A DNA stretch of 64,000 bases, from contig NZ_RZNC01000001.1 of NCBI RefSeq assembly GCF_004078655.1, forward strand, positions 682,001 to 746,000, read 5' to 3'. The DNA comes from Labedella populi. Its GTDB lineage: Bacteria > Actinomycetota > Actinomycetes > Actinomycetales > Microbacteriaceae. How positions within the stretch are numbered: the stretch's first letter is position 1; each line of letters opens with the position of its first letter. Under the pieces are notes generated by a model. The model did not search any database. It was not told where the DNA came from and saw only the letters and a list, made by a program, of their open reading frames with translations. Positions 34,542 to 42,741 of the stretch are shown here, piece after piece. The translations under genes were made by a program, and so were the position numbers.

Positions 34542-34796
34542 TCAGGCGGCGGAGCGCGTCGACGCCCACGCGACGGCGTTGTCGGCCTGCTCCCGGCTGA
34601 TCGCGGTGCGGCCGCCGCAGTTCGTGCACTCGTTGACGTAGCGGGTCGACACGGGGAAGAGCGGGACGAAGAAGACCGTGAACCTGTTGGCGAGCTTGAT
34701 GACGCGCTGCGCGACGTTCTGGGAACAGAACGGGCACACGAAGGAGACGATCGCGACGATCGTCGAGCTGAGTCGGGTGCCGAAGAGGAGGATCAC
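34542..34796 (-). CDS. Small zinc-ribbon protein
   Basis: 84 residues, GTG start. Two cysteine pairs, CPFC near residue 21 and CTNC near residue 57, make a zinc ribbon. Between them are FTVFFVPLFPVSTRYV, a hydrophobic strand or short membrane segment, seen in actinobacterial zinc-ribbon proteins of this size. The first 15 residues are also hydrophobic. Function unknown. There is no Shine-Dalgarno; a TAAGGT -10 box is 7 nt upstream. Confidence 0.72.
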   Translation of the reverse strand: MILLFGTRLSSTIVAIVSFVCPFCSQNVAQRVIKLANRFTVFFVPLFPVSTRYVNECTNCGGRTAISREQADNAVAWASTRSAA

Positions 34797-34803
34797 CCGA
34801 TCG

Positions 34804-34809
34804 ACCTTA
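34804..34809 (-). promoter_or_regulatory. Leaderless -10 box of the zinc-ribbon gene
   Basis: Minus strand TAAGGT, 7 nt, GTG 34796. Confidence 0.5.
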
Positions 34810-34929
34810 CGGAGAGTCGTCTCCGGCGCGCAGGGGTTCCGCGTGCGTCCGCGATGGGGTAGTGCCCGCTCGACCGATGCTGGTGAGTCCCGGTGCCGAC
34901 GAGCCCGGCGCCGTCACGGTCTGCGGCCG

Positions 34930-35805
34930 TCAGCCGAAGATCATGGGGCGGTCGTCGTCGTCCTCCGGGTCGACGTCGAGGTCGACGACCACGGGAACGT
35001 GATCGCTCGGTGCGTCGCCCTTGCGTTGATCACGCTCGATCGACGCACCCGAAACGAGGTCGGCGAATGCGGGAGAACCGAGGATGAAGTCGATGCGCAT
35101 TCCTTCGTTGCGCGGGAAGCGCAACTGCTTGTAGTCCCAGAACGTGTAGCCGGTGGGCACGAGCGGGCGGACGACGTCGGTGAGTCCCGCGCTCTCGAGC
35201 GAGGCGAAAGCCTCTCGCTCGGCCGGGGAGATATGCGTCGAGACGCCGGGGATGTGGCTCGGGTCGCCCATGTCCTCGTCGAGCGGTGCGACGTTGAAGT
35301 CGCCCATGAGCGCGAGCGGCAGGTCGGGTTCGGCGGCGAGCCAGGTGCGCACGTCCTCCTCGAGCCGGGCGAACCACTCGAGCTTGTACTCGTAGTGCGG
35401 GTCGCCGACCGCGCGGCCGTTCGGGGCGTAGAGGCTGAAGAGACGGATGCCGTCGACCGTGCCGCCGATGACGCGCGCCTCGAGCGGCAGGCCAGCGGCG
35501 TCGAACTCGGGGCCGGCGCCGTCCGGACCCGGGGTGGCAGGCTTGCCGAAGCCCGGCATGCCCTCGAAGCTCGTGACGATGTCGGTCATGGGCAGGCGGG
35601 AGGCGAACGCGACGCCGTTCCACTGGTTGAGGCCGTGCAGGTGGACCTCGTACCCGGCGGCCTCGAAGGCCTCGATCGGGAACTGGTGCGGGCGGCACTT
35701 GATCTCCTGCATCCCGAGCACGTCGATGTCGGAGTTCACGAGCCAGTCGACCACCCGTGCCGAGCGGGCTCTGATCGAATTCACGTTCCAGGTGGCGATC
35801 CGCAT
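34930..35805 (-). CDS. xthA: Exodeoxyribonuclease III
   Basis: 291 residues, slightly longer than E. coli ExoIII. It repairs abasic sites and removes 3' blocks with Mg2+. Catalytic landmarks: MRIATWNVNSIRAR with the metal-site Asn, LGMQEIKC with the metal-binding Glu, LYAPNG, LALMGDFNVAP with the Asp-Asn pair, RIDFILGSP, and SDHVPVVVDLD with the catalytic Asp-His. The C-terminal tail DPEDDDDRPMIFG is acidic. The ATG lies 7 nt after TAGCGT and has no ribosome-binding site. Confidence 0.94.
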   Translation of the reverse strand: MRIATWNVNSIRARSARVVDWLVNSDIDVLGMQEIKCRPHQFPIEAFEAAGYEVHLHGLNQWNGVAFASRLPMTDIVTSFEGMPGFGKPATPGPDGAGPEFDAAGLPLEARVIGGTVDGIRLFSLYAPNGRAVGDPHYEYKLEWFARLEEDVRTWLAAEPDLPLALMGDFNVAPLDEDMGDPSHIPGVSTHISPAEREAFASLESAGLTDVVRPLVPTGYTFWDYKQLRFPRNEGMRIDFILGSPAFADLVSGASIERDQRKGDAPSDHVPVVVDLDVDPEDDDDRPMIFG

Positions 35806-35818
35806 GCCCTCAACGCTA
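35806..35818 (-). promoter_or_regulatory. Leaderless promoter of xthA
   Basis: Minus strand TAGCGT-TGAGGGC-ATG; same geometry and nearly the same sequence as the acs promoter. Confidence 0.65.
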
Positions 35819-35856
35819 CCGGCTGCCGCCGACGGCTCCCGCCGCGTGCGTCACCG

Positions 35857-36807
35857 TCACACCCAGCGGGGCCCGACGAGCGGGGGCTCCTCCGGCAGGG
35901 TGTGGCTGGACGCGAGGGCCTCGGCCTGCTCGCGGATGGTGTCGGCCACCGTGCGGACCGCGAGCCGTTCGGCCTTGTCGGGTCGCATGAGCATGAGCAC
36001 GTGGCGGAAGGCCTCGACTCCGCGGAGGGGTCTCGTCACGATGCCCTTCTCCGGTCCGGACGCCGTGAAACGGGGGGCGAAGGCCACACCGATGCCCTGT
36101 GCGACGAGGGCCTCGGTGATGAGATTGTCGGAGATGCGCTGGACGACCTCGATCTCACTCCCCGTGACCGCTTCGAGCTCATGGAGGAGCAGGTCGAACG
36201 CGAACTGCTCCGGGACTCCGATCCACGCTTCGCCGACGAGGTCCTCCGGGGTGAGTTCGCTCTTGCCCGCCAAGCGGTGCCCGACGGGGAGGACGACGTC
36301 GAGCGGTTCGCTCAAGAGGTAGATGTTGCGGAGACCCCGGCCGCTCCACGAGCGCTGACCGGGGAGGGAGTAGGCGATGACGATGTCGAAGTCGGCGGTG
36401 AGGCTCGGGAAGTCGGTCATGTCGGCGTCGCGATTCGTCAGCTCGACGGTGAGCCCGGGGAGGCGGGAGAGGGCGGCGACGGCCGGCGGCACGAACGTCT
36501 GTCCCGCCGTCGGGAACGTGGCGACCGAGACATGGCCCGTCGGGTCGCCGATGTACTCGTCCCACGTGGCCTCGGCCTTCGCGATCGCTGCGGCGACCTC
36601 GATGGCGCTCGCCGCGAGAGCGCGGCCCGCGTCGGTCAGGACGATTCCTCGACCACTGCGTTCCGTGAGGGGCAGACCCGCCTCGCGCTCGAGGAGTTTC
36701 AGCTGTTGCGAGACGGCCGACGGAGTACGGTGCGTGGCCGTCGCGACGGCGTGGATCGAGCCTCGCTCAGCGAGTTCCCGGAGGAGGTCAAGGCGGCGCA
36801 CGTCCAT
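35857..36807 (-). CDS. LysR-family transcriptional regulator
   Basis: 316 residues. The N-terminal winged helix is MDVRRLDLLRELAERGSI through RTPSAVSQQLKLLEREAGLP. The effector domain of two alpha/beta lobes follows (GHVSVATFPTAGQTFVPPAV, LPVGHRLAGKSELTPEDLVG, LVAQGIGVAFAPRF). It resembles ArgP/IciA-like actinobacterial regulators in its opening, but the effector is unknown. It is divergent from a 39-residue membrane peptide gene and convergent with nothing obvious, so that peptide gene is its nearest possible target. Confidence 0.88.
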   Translation of the reverse strand: MDVRRLDLLRELAERGSIHAVATATHRTPSAVSQQLKLLEREAGLPLTERSGRGIVLTDAGRALAASAIEVAAAIAKAEATWDEYIGDPTGHVSVATFPTAGQTFVPPAVAALSRLPGLTVELTNRDADMTDFPSLTADFDIVIAYSLPGQRSWSGRGLRNIYLLSEPLDVVLPVGHRLAGKSELTPEDLVGEAWIGVPEQFAFDLLLHELEAVTGSEIEVVQRISDNLITEALVAQGIGVAFAPRFTASGPEKGIVTRPLRGVEAFRHVLMLMRPDKAERLAVRTVADTIREQAEALASSHTLPEEPPLVGPRWV

Positions 36808-36813
36808 GTAGCG

Positions 36814-36819
36814 AGGCTA
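36814..36819 (-). promoter_or_regulatory. Leaderless -10 box of the LysR gene
   Basis: Minus strand TAGCCT, 6 nt (CGCTAC), ATG 36807. Confidence 0.55.
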
Positions 36820-36912
36820 CACAATAGGCGGAGTTTTATTCGCTTGTCGTTCATGATCCGCGGGCGCTTAATAGGAATGTACGAACGGTTCCCTCCCGGA
36901 AAGGACACTCTC

Positions 36913-37032
36913 ATGACCGTTTTCCTCCTCACCCTCGGTCTCGTCTCCGTTTCCGCCATCGCGGGGACCATCGTGACGGTCGCCCGCGACGGATACCGTC
37001 GTGTCCCCGTCCGCACCTTCAACCTCGTCTGA
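36913..37032 (+). CDS. 39-residue membrane peptide, divergent from LysR
   Basis: ATG 36913 with AAGGA 7-8 nt upstream. The peptide MTVFLLTLGLVSVSAIAG continues into a single membrane helix and a basic tail with GYRRVPVRTFNLV. A strong terminator follows 11 nt after the stop. Start, site, membrane segment and terminator all fit a real small gene, although it is below usual annotation limits. An upstream in-frame ATG at 36877 lacks a site. Function unknown. Confidence 0.6.
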   Translation: MTVFLLTLGLVSVSAIAGTIVTVARDGYRRVPVRTFNLV

Positions 37033-37043
37033 CCGAAGCCCCC

Positions 37044-37097
37044 GCCGTGCGGGTCCTCTCGCTCCCAGGGTCAACAGAGCGAGGGGGCCCGCACGGC
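37044..37097 (+). terminator. Terminator after the 39-residue peptide gene
   Basis: About 20-bp stem (GCCGTGCGGGTCCTCTCGCT against its near complement, with wobbles) and a 14-nt loop. No U-tract. It separates this unit from pyrE. Confidence 0.7.
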
Positions 37098-37141
37098 GGC
37101 GTCTCAGGCGCAACCGCATGAAATGGCACGAAATGCCCCGC

Positions 37142-37147
37142 TAGACT
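37142..37147 (+). promoter_or_regulatory. Leaderless -10 box of pyrE
   Basis: TAGACT, 8 nt, GTG 37156; no ribosome-binding site. It supports GTG 37156 over the longer reading from ATG 37123. Confidence 0.55.
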
Positions 37148-37155
37148 CGGTTTCC

Positions 37156-37704
37156 GTGACCGACGCACGCGAACGACTGATCGACTTCATCAAGAAGGAT
37201 GCCGTCTTCCACGGTGACTTCACGCTTACGAGCGGGAAGAAGGCCACCTACTACGTCGACATGCGTCGCGTCAGCCTCGATCACCGTGTCGCTCCGCTCA
37301 TCGGGCAGGTCATGCTCGAGCTCATCAGGGACGTCCCCGACGTCGCCGCGGTCGGCGGGCTCACGATGGGCGCCGACCCGATCGCATCGGCGATCCTGCA
37401 CCAGGGCGTCGCTGCGGGAGCCGCATATGACGCCTTCGTGGTGCGCAAGCAGCCGAAGGACCACGGTCGCGGGCGTCAGGTCGAGGGGCCGGATCTCGCG
37501 GGCAAGCGCGTCATCGTCGTCGAGGACACCTCGACGACGGGCGGATCGCCCCTCGCCGCGATCGAGGCGCTCCGCAAGGTCGGCGCCGAGATCGCCGGTG
37601 TCGCCGTCGTCGTCGATCGCAACACGGGCGCGCGGGAGATCATCGAAGAGGCCGGTTACCCCTACTTCGCCGCGCTCGACCTGAACGACCTCGGGCTCAG
37701 CTAG
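37156..37704 (+). CDS. pyrE: Orotate phosphoribosyltransferase
   Basis: 182 residues from GTG 37156. It makes orotidine 5'-phosphate from orotate and PRPP in pyrimidine synthesis. The orotate-loop region is FTLTSGKKATYYVDMRRVSL, the flexible catalytic loop RKQPKDHGRGRQVEG carries Lys and His residues, and the PRPP motif is RVIVVEDTSTTGGSPLAAIE (VVEDTSTTG). The length fits the short actinobacterial form. The following gene begins at the base after the stop codon, so the two are probably cotranscribed. Confidence 0.94.
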   Translation: MTDARERLIDFIKKDAVFHGDFTLTSGKKATYYVDMRRVSLDHRVAPLIGQVMLELIRDVPDVAAVGGLTMGADPIASAILHQGVAAGAAYDAFVVRKQPKDHGRGRQVEGPDLAGKRVIVVEDTSTTGGSPLAAIEALRKVGAEIAGVAVVVDRNTGAREIIEEAGYPYFAALDLNDLGLS

Positions 37705-39810
37705 ATGTCGGACGGGACGGGCGGCCGTTTTCCCTCGGACGGTGACGAGGCCGACGAGGAGCTTCGACGCGTCGACGGACCGGGAACGAGTGGGGAGACC
37801 GCGCCGGACCTCGATCCGGAGACCGACGGCATCGAGATCCTCGACGACGGAGCGGACTGGCTGGCCACGCAACTCGCGGCCCTGCCGCCGGACACGTCAG
37901 AGCTTCCGATCGTCGCATCCTCCCCCGATGGCTCGGATGCCGCGGACGGTTCTGATACCGCTGGATCTGATAGCGACGGTTCTGATACCACTGGTTCGGT
38001 CGAGGGCGAGTCGGACGCGGCGTCACGACGTGCACCCGATCGCGACGTCCCGGACGCTCACGACTCCTCCGCGACGCCGACGGCGCTCCTGCCCGAGGGT
38101 CTGCTCGGCGGATCCGACGAGGAGTCGGCGGACTCCCCGTCCGTCCCGCCGCTGACACGTGCGCGCGCAACGGGGCCGCGCCGTACCGGTTGGCTCGGGC
38201 GCCGGGAACCGGTCGACGGCGCACCCCAGGGTGCAGGCGTTCCGGCCCCGGCGCCGCCAGCGGAGGAGGGTCAGGCTTCCGCCGCGCCCGCCGACGACGG
38301 GGACGCCCTGTCGATGTCCGGACCGGTCGCCCCTGATCGAGCCGACTCCGGCGACGTCCCGGAAAACGACCCAGCCGACGTGCCGCCGCGGTCGTCCCGC
38401 TCCGCGCATCCCAACGCGATCATCATCCCCGGCCTCCCCCCGCGCTCCGCGGCTCCGCCGCCGGCGGTCACCCCCTCCAACGACTCCGAGACCACTCGGC
38501 ACGCCGATCGCTCGCTCCGTGACGACACCGCCGTGTCGGCCCCCGATGAACCGCGCACCGATGAGCCCCGGTCCGTCGAGGCCAGCACGAGCGATACGGA
38601 TGAGACCGGGGAGATCCCGTTCGGTGCTTTCGGCTGGTCCCTCGTCGCGAACGACGAGCCGGATCCGATGCTCGAGCGCGAACGACGCGCCGCCGAGGCG
38701 GAGGCCGAGCGTCGTGCCGCGGAGGAGTCCGCGGCGCAACCGACCGCATCCGAGTCCACCGGGTCACGCGCCACATCGGCGGGGACGGACGGCGACGACG
38801 ATCCGACTCCCGGCGGAGTCGACGCCGGCTGGCTCGCGACGACGCCGCTTCCCGGCTCGATCCCTCCCCGGCCTCCGCTTCCGACCGCGTCGCCGGCGTC
38901 CCCGACCCCGGTCGACGAGCGCCCGACGTGGTCACGACCCGACCTCGACGACCGCTTCCCGGCGACGGCGGCGATGGACGCTCTCCCCGCGGACGAGGAC
39001 CCGGACGACCCGGATGACGAGATCGAGGGAGCCGACCGCGACTCGCTCGGAACGACCGGACTGCCCGTCTCCGCGGCGCGAGCGGCTGCAGGAAGCGTCG
39101 AGCACGTGCCCGTCTCCTCGGCCGCCGCGGGAGCAGGCGGTGTGTCCGTCTTCCCCGCCGGGGTCGTCACCGATACGGAAGGCGACCGCTCCCGACGGCT
39201 GGTGCCTCCGTCGTCGACCCCCGCTGGGGCACCGGTCGAGCGCACGCGGCTGCTCGGCCTCATCGGGGCCGGTGTCGTCATCGTGCTGGCACTCGTCGCC
39301 CTCTTCTTCCTCGGCACACGGTTGCCGCTCATCCTCGGCGGGTCGCCGCAAGCGGAGGAGGCTGCGGCGCCGACGCCCACCCCGACGCCGACGCCGGCTG
39401 AAGAAGCCCCTGCCACGGGCCCACTCGCTCCGGGCACCTACGCCTGGGACGAGCTCCGCGGCGGAGAGTGCCTCGAACCGTTCGAGTCGCCGTGGGCTGA
39501 GGAGTTCACGGTCGTGGACTGCGCCGAGCCTCACGCCGCGCAACTGGTCTTCGAGGCGCCGTACACGGACGATCCCGCCATGCCGTTCCCGGGGGAGGAG
39601 GTCATCGCGAGCGAGATCGGCCTCTTGTGCAGCGCTCCCGGCGTGATCGATTTCGCCGCGGCCGAGCCGTTCACCGATCTGCAGGTTCAGGGCGCGTATC
39701 CCGTCTCCGGCGAGCAGTGGGCGGCCGGCCAGCGCTCTTACTTCTGCTTCGCGAGTCGTTCCTCAGGAGAATCACTCACGACGTCGGTCGCCACAATTCC
39801 CACCCCCTGA
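37705..39810 (+). CDS. Septum-formation-type membrane protein with long disordered N-terminus
   Basis: 701 residues. Residues 1-510 are low-complexity, rich in Asp, Ser, Pro and Ala, with no folded domain visible and a charged helix LERERRAAEAEAERRAAEE near 330. One membrane helix follows (LLGLIGAGVVIVLALVALFF, about 515-540). Outside is a domain with four cysteines (GECLEPF, VVDCAEPH, LLCSAPG, YFCFAS) that matches the actinobacterial septum-formation (Septum_form) family by eye. ATG 37705 directly follows the pyrE stop, so translation is likely coupled. Its stop codon is the first element of palindrome copy 3. Role in the envelope or cell division is inferred from the family name. Confidence 0.75.
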   Translation: MSDGTGGRFPSDGDEADEELRRVDGPGTSGETAPDLDPETDGIEILDDGADWLATQLAALPPDTSELPIVASSPDGSDAADGSDTAGSDSDGSDTTGSVEGESDAASRRAPDRDVPDAHDSSATPTALLPEGLLGGSDEESADSPSVPPLTRARATGPRRTGWLGRREPVDGAPQGAGVPAPAPPAEEGQASAAPADDGDALSMSGPVAPDRADSGDVPENDPADVPPRSSRSAHPNAIIIPGLPPRSAAPPPAVTPSNDSETTRHADRSLRDDTAVSAPDEPRTDEPRSVEASTSDTDETGEIPFGAFGWSLVANDEPDPMLERERRAAEAEAERRAAEESAAQPTASESTGSRATSAGTDGDDDPTPGGVDAGWLATTPLPGSIPPRPPLPTASPASPTPVDERPTWSRPDLDDRFPATAAMDALPADEDPDDPDDEIEGADRDSLGTTGLPVSAARAAAGSVEHVPVSSAAAGAGGVSVFPAGVVTDTEGDRSRRLVPPSSTPAGAPVERTRLLGLIGAGVVIVLALVALFFLGTRLPLILGGSPQAEEAAAPTPTPTPTPAEEAPATGPLAPGTYAWDELRGGECLEPFESPWAEEFTVVDCAEPHAAQLVFEAPYTDDPAMPFPGEEVIASEIGLLCSAPGVIDFAAAEPFTDLQVQGAYPVSGEQWAAGQRSYFCFASRSSGESLTTSVATIPTP

Positions 39811-39871
39811 CCCCCCTGAAAACTTCCTATGTGCACGAATTTTCGAGCACATAGGAAGTGTTTAGGAGGGG
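39810..39871. repeat. Conserved intergenic palindrome, copy 3 (between convergent stops)
   Basis: 62 nt starting on the last base of the stop codon at 39808-39810 and ending 3 nt before the stop at 39875 of the opposite gene. Core ACGAATTTTCGA; arms begin ACCCCCCTGAAAACTTCCTA with several mismatches at the G/C base. Placement suits a bidirectional terminator. Confidence 0.9.
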
Positions 39872-39874
39872 GAG

Positions 39875-40675
39875 CTAGAGGGTGTCGGTCTCGATGGGGC
39901 CCTCGATGAGGAGCTCGTGCACGCCGGAGAGGATCTCGTCCGGTCTGAACGGGTACTTGCGGATCTCGGCCTCGTCGCTGATGCCGGTCATCACGAGGAT
40001 CGTGTGGAGGCCGGCCTCGATGCCCGCGACGATGTCCGTGTCCATACGGTCGCCGATCATCGCGGTGTTCTCCGAATGCGCCCCGATGCGGTTGAGAGCC
40101 GACCGGAACATCATCGGGTTCGGTTTGCCCACCACGTAGGGTTCCCGCCCCGTGGCCTTCGAGATGAGCGCGGCGATCGCTCCCGTCGCGGGCAGCACAC
40201 CCTCGGCGCTCGGTCCCGTCGCGTCCGGGTTCGTGACGATGAAGCGCGACCCGTCGCGGATGAGCCGGATGGCCTTCGTGATGGCGTCGAACGAGTAGTT
40301 CCGCGTCTCGCCGACGACCACGTAATCCGGCGCCGTCTCGGTCATGATGAACCCGACCTCGTGGAGCGCGGTCGTGAGTCCCGCCTCGCCGATCACGAAC
40401 GCCGAACCACCGGGCACCTGGCTCGCACAGAAGTCCGCTGTCGCGAGAGCGGAGGTCCAGAGGGACTCCTCCGGCACGATGAGGCCGGAAGCCCGGAGTC
40501 GGGCGCTCAGGTCGCGGGGCGTGAAGATCGAGTTGTTCGTGAGAACGAGGAAGGGGTTCCCGAGGTCGGTCCACTGCTGCAGCAGCGCGCTCGCCCCGGG
40601 GAGCGCGTGGTTCTCGTGGACGAGCACGCCGTCCATGTCGGTGAGCCAGCACTCGATCTCGCTGCGGTTCGACAT
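39875..40675 (-). CDS. HAD-IIA family (NagD-like) phosphatase
   Basis: 266 residues from ATG 40675 with AGGAGG upstream. The HAD nucleophile motif is WLTDMDGVLVHEN, with both aspartates. Motif II is VLTNNSIF, the substrate lysine is in YVVGKPNPMMF, and motif III/IV is MIGDRMDTDIVAG. The C2 cap of NagD-type enzymes lies between motifs II and III. These act on small phosphate esters (nucleotides, sugar phosphates); the substrate here is unknown. Confidence 0.9.
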   Translation of the reverse strand: MSNRSEIECWLTDMDGVLVHENHALPGASALLQQWTDLGNPFLVLTNNSIFTPRDLSARLRASGLIVPEESLWTSALATADFCASQVPGGSAFVIGEAGLTTALHEVGFIMTETAPDYVVVGETRNYSFDAITKAIRLIRDGSRFIVTNPDATGPSAEGVLPATGAIAALISKATGREPYVVGKPNPMMFRSALNRIGAHSENTAMIGDRMDTDIVAGIEAGLHTILVMTGISDEAEIRKYPFRPDEILSGVHELLIEGPIETDTL

Positions 40676-40767
40676 CGATCCTCCTGAAGGTCGTCGGGTC
40701 GGGTCGCTCCCAGTGTAGGGCCGCGGCTCCACGCTCGACCGAGCAATCGGCCGACCTCTCGGACTCC

Positions 40768-41097
40768 CTACCAGCCGGGCTTGCCGGCGCACGCGGTGCC
40801 GAGCAGCGCGACGCCGGATTCCTGGTCGGCGAACGCCGCGTACGTCGCCTTCGCGTCGCCCGCGAGCGCCGCTTCCTCCATGCGGTCGAGGTTCCCGGCG
40901 GCCGCGCGCGCCCACGCCAGATACGCAGGGTCGTCGATGCCGTCCGTCCCGAGGTGCACGATCGAGCGGAGGTGGGACAGCAGCGGGGTGACGCGACCGA
41001 GCTTCGCGGGAGCGCCGAGCGACTCGATCACGGTCTGCGTGAGCTCGAGCACCGTCTGGCGTACCTGTTCGCAGCGGTCGGCGAGAACGTCCGTCAT
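40768..41097 (-). CDS. Small helical protein, unknown function
   Basis: 109 residues from ATG 41097 with GGAGGGG upstream; a TAGGCT -10 lies at 41136-41131. Predicted to be all helix (CEQVRQTVLELTQTVIESLG, AYLAWARAAAGNLDRMEEAA), with a terminal LLGTACAGKPGW. There is no membrane segment. I do not recognise the family. It lies 92 nt upstream of the HAD gene on the same strand. Confidence 0.65.
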   Translation of the reverse strand: MTDVLADRCEQVRQTVLELTQTVIESLGAPAKLGRVTPLLSHLRSIVHLGTDGIDDPAYLAWARAAAGNLDRMEEAALAGDAKATYAAFADQESGVALLGTACAGKPGW

Positions 41098-41215
41098 GGC
41101 CCCTCCATCGGTCGGTGATGCCCGCGTCCGAGCCTAGTGGTCGCATCCTGCCGCTCCCGTAGAATCGAGCGTCGGGACGCCGGTCCCGAATGATTCGTCG
41201 AGGGGATGCACGGTC

Positions 41216-41869
41216 ATGGCCGCATACGACAAGGGGTTCGCCCGGCATCCGGAGCGTTTCCAGCGAGGCCGGTCCTGGGCGAAGACGATCGTGTTCCTCG
41301 TCCTCGCTCTCGCCGCGCTCGTCTCCCTCGCATACACACTCGTGAACTTCGCCACGCTGCAGTCGAACGCAGCGGACACGACGGGGACGGTGCGTTTCGT
41401 CGCGGGGCAGCGCATCGGTCTCGTGCTGTCGCCGGTCTTCCTCGTGCTCGTCGCAGCGGCGCTCGTGTTCGCCGCGGTCCGTTGGGGGCGCACGTGGAGC
41501 GTCACACCGACGGGCACACGCCTCCGCAAGCGGCACTGGAGAGGGCTCTCGGGCGGTCGCGCACTCTTCGACGACCTCTCCGCCCGCTTTCGGACGGGGG
41601 ACCCCTCGGCCTTCACGCCGCTCCCCGCGGCGCCGTCACACGCCGACGTCGATGTCGAGTTCTGGACGGCGGACGCCGACCGTGTCGGTTTTGCGACCCT
41701 CGTCCTCCATGAGGGGAAGAACGGCAAGGACCTGATTTACTCGGAACCCTTCGTGTTCTCGGGACCGTCGTACGACGCCTTGAGCGCGGCCCTCGCGACG
41801 GGACTCGACGAGCGGGCCGCGCCTCCGACCGCCGCCGGTCCCGCTCCGGCCGTCCCGCCCGCTCTATGA
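41216..41869 (+). CDS. Two-helix membrane protein, unknown function
   Basis: 217 residues. Two membrane helices (IVFLVLALAALVSLAYTLVN and LVLSPVFLVLVAAALVFAAV) precede a cytosolic domain of about 120 residues with DVEFWTADADRVGFATLVLH. The proline/alanine tail (PTAAGPAPAVPPAL) is disordered. A TAGAAT -10 box lies at 41160-41165. The stop overlaps the next start (ATGA at 41866), so the two proteins are coupled and probably interact. No family recognised. Confidence 0.7.
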   Translation: MAAYDKGFARHPERFQRGRSWAKTIVFLVLALAALVSLAYTLVNFATLQSNAADTTGTVRFVAGQRIGLVLSPVFLVLVAAALVFAAVRWGRTWSVTPTGTRLRKRHWRGLSGGRALFDDLSARFRTGDPSAFTPLPAAPSHADVDVEFWTADADRVGFATLVLHEGKNGKDLIYSEPFVFSGPSYDALSAALATGLDERAAPPTAAGPAPAVPPAL

Positions 41870-42648
41870 CCGCGCCGGTACCGCTCCCCCCGCATCTGAC
41901 GCATTGGGCCGACGCGTTCGCTCGGGGTGACCACTACGACGCCCTCTACGACCGGTCCGCCGCCGAAGGCTATCTCGCGCGCAACCGACTGACGGTCGCC
42001 GCCCTCGCCGGCATCGGCATCGTGAGTGCGCTTCTGTGTGTCGTCCTCGTCGTGTTCGGGGGCGGATTCACTCGGCTCCTCGTCGTGCTCGGCGTCTTCG
42101 GGCTCGTCGTCATGTTCCTGACGCTCCCCACGATGATGAACGTGGGTCGACGGCTGCGTCACATCCGCGCAGGTAACGGCGTGTTCGGTCGCGTCTCGCT
42201 CCACGGCGTGGACTTCGCGCTCACAGGACGCATTCCGTGGGAGGAGGTCTCGGCCGTCGTCGTCTTCGACGACACGGAGCGGGTGCGGCGGGTGCGCCGG
42301 ATCCCCCTCATCGGACGGGGCGTCGACATCTCGCGTCGGGCGGGCAACGGGTCGAAGGGCCTCTCGTTCGCTCTGCCCGACGGATCGGCCGTGCAGGCGC
42401 GCATCCACGATGCGTCGCAGCGCGGTTTCGTCCGGCTCTGGGGTCCGACGGGTGATCCGGCCCGACACGGAGACGTGTCGCTCCTCCTCGATCCGCTCCT
42501 CGACGAGCGGGGCGCGACGTCGTTCACCGAGGCGGTCGTGACTGCCGCGATCCTCCGCGGTGTCCCGGTTCTCACGCCGCGGTCGAGCGCCGACTACATC
42601 AAGACACTCGGCCGCCTCCTCGACCCGAAGTGGCCCGCCGGTCTCTGA
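41866..42648 (+). CDS. Two-helix membrane protein, coupled partner of the previous gene
   Basis: 260 residues. Two membrane helices (LAGIGIVSALLCVVLVVFGG and LVVLGVFGLVVMFLTLPTMM) are followed by a beta-rich cytosolic domain (GRIPWEEVSAVVVFDDTERV, KGLSFALPDGSAVQARIHDA), which resembles PH-like domains of small membrane proteins; this is inference. The two-helix layout mirrors the upstream gene. The stop codon lies inside a 26-bp tandem duplication. Function unknown. Confidence 0.7.
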   Translation: MTAPVPLPPHLTHWADAFARGDHYDALYDRSAAEGYLARNRLTVAALAGIGIVSALLCVVLVVFGGGFTRLLVVLGVFGLVVMFLTLPTMMNVGRRLRHIRAGNGVFGRVSLHGVDFALTGRIPWEEVSAVVVFDDTERVRRVRRIPLIGRGVDISRRAGNGSKGLSFALPDGSAVQARIHDASQRGFVRLWGPTGDPARHGDVSLLLDPLLDERGATSFTEAVVTAAILRGVPVLTPRSSADYIKTLGRLLDPKWPAGL

Positions 42649-42691
42649 TGGCGTGATGGCTCGTCGGTCTCTGATGGCGTGATGGCTCGTC
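42640..42691. repeat. 26-bp tandem duplication at the end of a gene
   Basis: GGTCTCTGATGGCGTGATGG followed by CTCGTC is present twice head to tail (42640-42665, 42666-42691). The first copy contains the stop codon at 42646-42648. It looks like a recent slippage event. Confidence 0.9.
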
Positions 42692-42741
42692 GGGCCTATC
42701 GCCTCGCCCAGACGAGGCTCCTCGTACGAGTGGGGCACTCC

